NCBI GenBank assembly: GCA_025667525.1
Contig: CM046881.1
Coordinates: 495,277,627-495,341,626, forward strand
Length of the DNA: 64,000 bases
DNA from: Glebionis coronaria
Lineage: Eukaryota; Streptophyta; Magnoliopsida; Asterales; Asteraceae
Direction of reading: 5' to 3'
Part shown: in pieces, positions 59,524-64,000 of the stretch
Position numbering within the stretch: the first letter of the stretch is position 1
Layout of the letters: every line of letters starts with the position of its first letter
Position numbers and translations under genes: made by a program
Notes under the pieces: generated by a model
Told to the model about the DNA's origin: nothing
The model's input: only the letters and a program-made list of their open reading frames with translations
The model's database searches: none

Positions 59524-62381
59524 TGTGAGACCCCCAAAATCTGACATGAAACAACTAGGCAACGAGGGGTTAACACGTCATAGTACAAGATACAATGAAT
59601 TACAGTTCATACAAAGCTGACGAAATAAAAACATGTATATTACATCATAAAAGGTCAGAGTTTTTAAACATAGGTCCCAGAGTTTTAAAAGCGGAAAATT
59701 ATTTCGTCTCGATTTATAACAATAAGTTGCCCAAAAGACTAAATAAACTTCTGATAGTTTATATAAAACAAATCTTTCAAAAGCATCACAGAAATCTCCA
59801 AGCTGCGATAATATCCTGCGGGCTCCCATCCAAGCGAAGCTAAGTATAATACCTGAGATTAAACATGTAAAATCGTCAGCATAAAGTTGAATGATATTCA
59901 TAGGTTTAGCAATAAGGATGTGGAACACAAGCATTCATTTGTAAAACAAGTAGTGTGGAGTATGGTTATATACGTAAACCATAGTCCGGAAACCATTATT
60001 ATTGCTGTTCAGTTCATGAACCGAAGCTTAACTCAATGTAAGTTCCTCTAGGAAGTATTCAACCTAAATACTCAAGTAAATAAACGAATATCAGTGCATC
60101 AAGGTACTTGAGACGGGGACTGTCAATCCCGATAGATCCACCCACAACATTCGCGCTTAGTACTCGAAATTAACGGTTCATGATCAGGAGAGGAAACTTA
60201 AGGCTAGAGACTAAAAAGCAATAATAATAATGAAAGTCTGGAAAGCATACACGTTCTGGATAGCATACAGTTTTTAAATGGTTGTGTTCCACCATGTAAA
60301 ATCTCACCCCGTGTTTAGAAACCATGTACAAGTAAAAAGGGGCTATGAACTCACCTTAGCCACGAGGTAAGTCAATCACGGTACTCAGCAACTAAGTAGA
60401 AACAATGTAGTGAGACGATCACCGACGATATGGATGCCCGGGGAAACACGAAAACCACAACCTATCACAATAAGGCGCGCGTTAAGACTCGAACTCAATA
60501 TCGATATATATACCAAATATAACATGAATCAAATGTTTTCAAAGTATTCATGTTTCAAAACAAATGACACGAACCAAAAGAATTCATACTAACCATTTAT
60601 TTCAACACTACACGTTAAAACACTTGAACACTTGAAAATGACCCGTCATACGACGCCAAGTCAACGCAAGTCAAACTATCCTTTACCCTTATTTGGACCA
60701 GTAGCTAAGTCATTTATATAATGACTAAGCACTTGAGTAAGTCACCATGTCCGATGGTGAATACTCAAACTCACGCAACACAAGCATTAAACTAAGTGTC
60801 CAAAATAAAGATCAGCAAGTACACCCCGAATGTACACACCGATCTACCCTATCTAGACATGTCCGTTTTACACGAAAATTGGTGTCAAGGTCACTTATAA
60901 CCTGTATAAGACCTCACCAAAATTTGAGCCAAAGTTCACACTTTAAAATCCATCAGCTCGACACTTTACTCGAGTCCAAATTTTAGGACAGATTTGTACA
61001 CTTGTTTTGTAACACCGTTTGGACCACTTTAAAAATACTAATTCGACAATCCGTCTTTTGAAACCACTACTAGACTCATCAAACTCAGTTTGTAAACTTT
61101 GAAAATCAGTAGTATCAACTATCTAACCAAGCCTGAAGTCCCCGAGAGTCGACCCAAAATCAGCCACAATTTCGGATTGTGTCGACTTGCGTCTCCCGGT
61201 ACACAAAAATAAAACTAGCATAACTTTTGACTCGTAATGACTTAGAAGCTCTATCTTATACCAAACGACCGTCTCGGAAAACTCTACAACAAAATCAAAT
61301 AATATTAGCCTTTCTCAGAACTTAAACCCACAAAAATCTGTTAGGGACCTGCTGTCCCAAAATAGCCTTTTAGAAAACAAGTCAAATCCATTTTTCACTC
61401 AAAACCAATCATTCCCATACCCCTAGGATCATTATACTATCATTCCTAACAACCAAACACTCCTAAAAACACTTGTATGAAAAATCTAACAAAAATCAAA
61501 GATTAAAAACAAGACTTTTTAACATGAAATCATGAAGATCGTTGCTTATACCTCACATGCAAGATGATCATAACACCAATCTACCATGGAATTATAAAGT
61601 ATTCAAATTTTGATGCATGTTATTGAATTTGATATCATTAGAATCACAAGAAAATTCTAAGAATGGGTCTTGTTTTTGTTTTGCATGAATCATGATGGAT
61701 GGTGGTGGTTGATGGTGGTAAGTGGCGGCAACAATGGAGGTGGGGGAGAGAATGGTGGATATTTTTTTATAACTTGTATTTGTGTGTGTGTAGTGGAGAA
61801 AGAAATGAATTTATATATGTGGTAGTGGAGGGACCAATATTGCCAAGTTTGAAACTTGTGTACCTAAAAGAAATTAATAGTTTTTAAGGGCAGAAAATGG
61901 TTATTGGTAAATTTTGAAAATATTTACGGGGCTCGGGTTTCGTAAAAATACTTTTCAAAAGCTACAATGCATCATAAAAATGATTATATGATTTCTCGAC
62001 ACTACTTAATACGTAATTAAAACGAAATCGTCGAAAATATTAATTATTGAAACAATCGATAAATAAACGTAAACTTTCTGGGCATCCGTCGGTATCGCGA
62101 TCACTAGGAATTCTCGTTGTACATTGATATAGAATAAACTCGTTGTAAAACGCACGCGGGTGATTTTAAATCAAAAACTTTGATTTAAATTAAATATGGA
62201 AAAATAAAATAAAATTTTTATAATTCCATATGAAGCATTGTCAATGAACAAAATAATACTTAAAAGTATAAAAATCTCAGGATTTACATATAAAGTATTT
62301 AAGAAAACGTAATACGTTGGAAAATTCAAAAAACACTAATAAAAAGAATAAAATAATGTTCAGAAAGTATGGGTTCTCACA
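59524..62381 (-). repeat. M2 5' LTR (right copy)
   Basis: 2858 bp, matching 52234-55098 with a low percentage of differences. Confidence 0.93.
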
Positions 62382-62386
62382 CTTCC

Positions 62387-62412
62387 CTTGTTTGGACGCC
62401 ATCCCAACTTCA
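62387..62412. other. 26-bp extra sequence at the right junction of M2
   Basis: Lies between the right target copy CTTCC and the continuation of LTR 3 (CATACTTATTTG). It is absent at the same place in LTR 1 and LTR 2, where CTTCC runs directly into CATACTT. It ends in ACTTCA, close to the target sequence. Confidence 0.7.
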
Positions 62413-62911
62413 CATACTTATTTGTTTTATATTTCACGTTTAATTAAATACGTACGCGTGTTCGTGCATTTTAAAATGACGTATGTGTATGTTCGTGTTT
62501 AAGTTCTCGCGTTTTGACTTCTTGTCATGTCTAAAGTATTTTACGTAGATACATGTTAATAAGTAATTAATATACGTAGTTTTTGTCGTGCATTAAATAA
62601 ATTAAAAGTTTAAAACAGTTAGTGTTATAATAACTACTAGTACGTAATCGATATACGTCGTCTAATAATAAAATATATACGTAGTCATATGTTCGTGATT
62701 TAATGTTCAAGTTTTCATGTTCAATATTATAATTATTATGGTTAATAATTATCGTGTAATACCACGTACTTAATTATTTTCGTGCATTAACACGTACGTA
62801 ATTTCTGTAATTACTAATCGTGACACATGTTCGTGACATAAAAAGAATGTTTTAATTGGTTCGTATGTTTACTAAGTGTACTGTTCATGGTAAAAATATG
62901 CGGGTTTTACA
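62413..62911 (-). repeat. Array C LTR 3, right part
   Basis: Continues LTR 3 to GGGTTTTACA and matches the end of LTR 1. Confidence 0.93.
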
Positions 62912-62916
62912 GCTAA
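62912..62916. repeat. Target-site duplication of array C (right copy)
   Basis: GCTAA, matching 37672-37676. Confidence 0.92.
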
Positions 62917-64000
62917 TCGTAAAACGGTTTTGCTTGCAAAAATCATATTCTTAGTTACATTTTTGCTCCGATTTTTTTTTTGTAATATTTTCAAAGTATG
63001 TTTTGAAAATATATATAATTTAGTATTTTAATGTTATTATATACAAAAATTTTCCATTAACAATATGTGTATATGTGCATTTTATCTCATTCTTACAAAA
63101 TAATTGTAAGCCAAATATGTTTAAAAATATTTTGATTAAAAATTACTTAAAACAATGTCATCTCATGAATTACATACGAAAATTTTAGATCCAATAACTT
63201 TGTTAAAAGGTTAGCAGTTTAAAATCAATGAACAAGCTAAACTGTTAAACTATTAGAAATTCTTGTATTAGTAAATCTTTATTTTCTTTAGCAAGATCTT
63301 ACTAAAAATGAAGATAGAATATTTATTTAATAAAAAAATAAACTTGACTAATGATCATACCTATTTTATGTTATTGGAGCAAGCATAAACCTCATATTCA
63401 AGACATGAAATTATTTGAGGTACGGTAGAAAGAAAACAAAATAGATAATTTGCTATAATACAATATGTGTTTGATTGATGATAAAACAAGCACAAGACAC
63501 GTATCTATCCCAAGATACGTGTCATGAACCATTTTTCTTATTAGACATGAAATGAGATGAGAACAAAATTTGTCCCACTATTTGTTAAAGCGAGTATTAT
63601 CGAAACCCGATATTTTAAAAGTTACGCGATTTGAAAAATACGCGTAAAACACGAAAAATAAACACTCAATATAAAATAAAAAAAAGTTGACATTCTGAGA
63701 ACGTTGATACATTGATAAATAAACGAGGGCTTGTAGTTTAATAAACGTTAACACGTGTCATAAACAAATTACGCTTAATTGTTTATCGTAAAATACCAAG
63801 AATGCACGTAAACCGAATAATTAAAATGACGACAATAATATAAAAAATATATATATTTTTTTACGCCGTCGGTTCACGTTCCGTTGATTCGAGTAAACGT
63901 TTTGTAAAATGCTCGTAGGTGCTTTTAAATCAAAATTTGATTTAAATAAATATAAAAAAATAAAATAAATTTTTTATAATTTCGAATAAATTATTATTAA
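62917..64000 (-). repeat. 5' LTR of chromovirus M1, continuation
   Basis: Joins 37676 once array C is removed. The last 250 bases resemble M2 LTR sequence near 54850-54960 (TTGTAAAATGCTCGTAGGTG here, TTGTAAAACGCACGCGGGTG there). AT-rich and noncoding, it continues past the window. Confidence 0.8.

Larger units (their letters stand above)
52234..62381 (-). mobile_element. Element M2: Tekay-like LTR retrotransposon with eroded interior
   Basis: 10,148 bp, minus strand, with LTRs of 2865 and 2858 bp (TGTGAGACCC...GGTTCTCACA) and a perfect TSD CTTCC (52229-52233 and 62382-62386). It has a tRNA-Met PBS and a PPT. The 4.4-kb interior has no long frame. Its LTR and leader resemble M1, placing it in the same family. 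Because its LTRs are alike but its interior is ruined, it was probably mobilised in trans. Confidence 0.93.
37677..62911 (-). mobile_element. Array C: tandem LTR-internal-LTR-internal-LTR chromovirus
   Basis: Three LTRs of the same family (TGTAACACCC...GGGTTTTACA) alternate with two collinear internal regions. The order of PPT (left) and PBS (right) next to each internal region shows minus orientation. One 5-bp duplication, GCTAA, flanks the whole array and none is seen at inner junctions, so it arose from a single insertion enlarged by recombination between LTRs. Element M2 sits in the third LTR. Internal regions keep only traces of gag and RT. Confidence 0.93.

Noticed and set aside
61699..61887. 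Open frame rich in Gly and Trp in the M2 5' LTR.
   Set aside because: It comes from a GGTGGT-rich simple sequence, and the equivalent frame in the other LTR is not maintained.

Overview
The window is plant nuclear DNA made almost entirely of nested LTR retrotransposons. I found no host cellular gene. The plant assignment rests on plant Ty3/gypsy families, primer-binding sites complementary to plant tRNA-Asp and initiator tRNA-Met, and a TTTAGGG plant-type telomere tract. The species cannot be named from the sequence.

The oldest layer is element M1, a decayed Tekay/Del-like chromovirus on the minus strand. Its RT, protease and gag fragments lie at 33931-36376. Its 5' LTR starts at 36377 and resumes at 62917-64000. 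Two things split it. (1) Element A, an Athila-like Ty3/gypsy element on the plus strand, sits in its RT gene and runs from before the window to about 33930. (2) Array C is inserted in its LTR at 37677-62911.

Element A holds two younger insertions. Element N (6019-19112, TSD GAGCT) is a long-LTR relative that encodes only Gag, protease and a large acidic tail, with no RT, RNase H or integrase; its 5' LTR carries a palindrome of about 680 bp. Element B (20632-31870, TSD CTAAC) is a young full-length Athila-like copy with 1665-bp LTRs about 1% different by eye and a nearly intact 1152-codon pol frame; its gag is broken by an interstitial telomeric repeat.

Array C is a minus-strand LTR-internal-LTR-internal-LTR structure (three LTRs, two internal regions) flanked by one TSD (GCTAA). 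Both internal regions are decayed chromovirus sequence carrying the same 723-bp hAT-type MITE at the same site, so the MITE came before the duplication. The third LTR is split by element M2 (52234-62381, TSD CTTCC), a minus-strand relative of M1 with 2.86-kb LTRs and an almost unrecognisable internal region.

Logical order: M1, then A and C independently; N and B into A; MITE into C, duplication of C, then M2 into C. The coding parts follow the standard plan: Gag packages RNA, protease cleaves the polyprotein, RT/RNase H copies RNA from a tRNA primer, and integrase inserts the cDNA. Only B retains a nearly complete pol. The less expected signals are RNA or cis-acting: a probable leader intron before gag, a covarying hairpin after the coding region, repeated PPT-like tracts, a motif array in the Athila-like LTRs, and a tRNA-like Pol III module in element N's LTRs.
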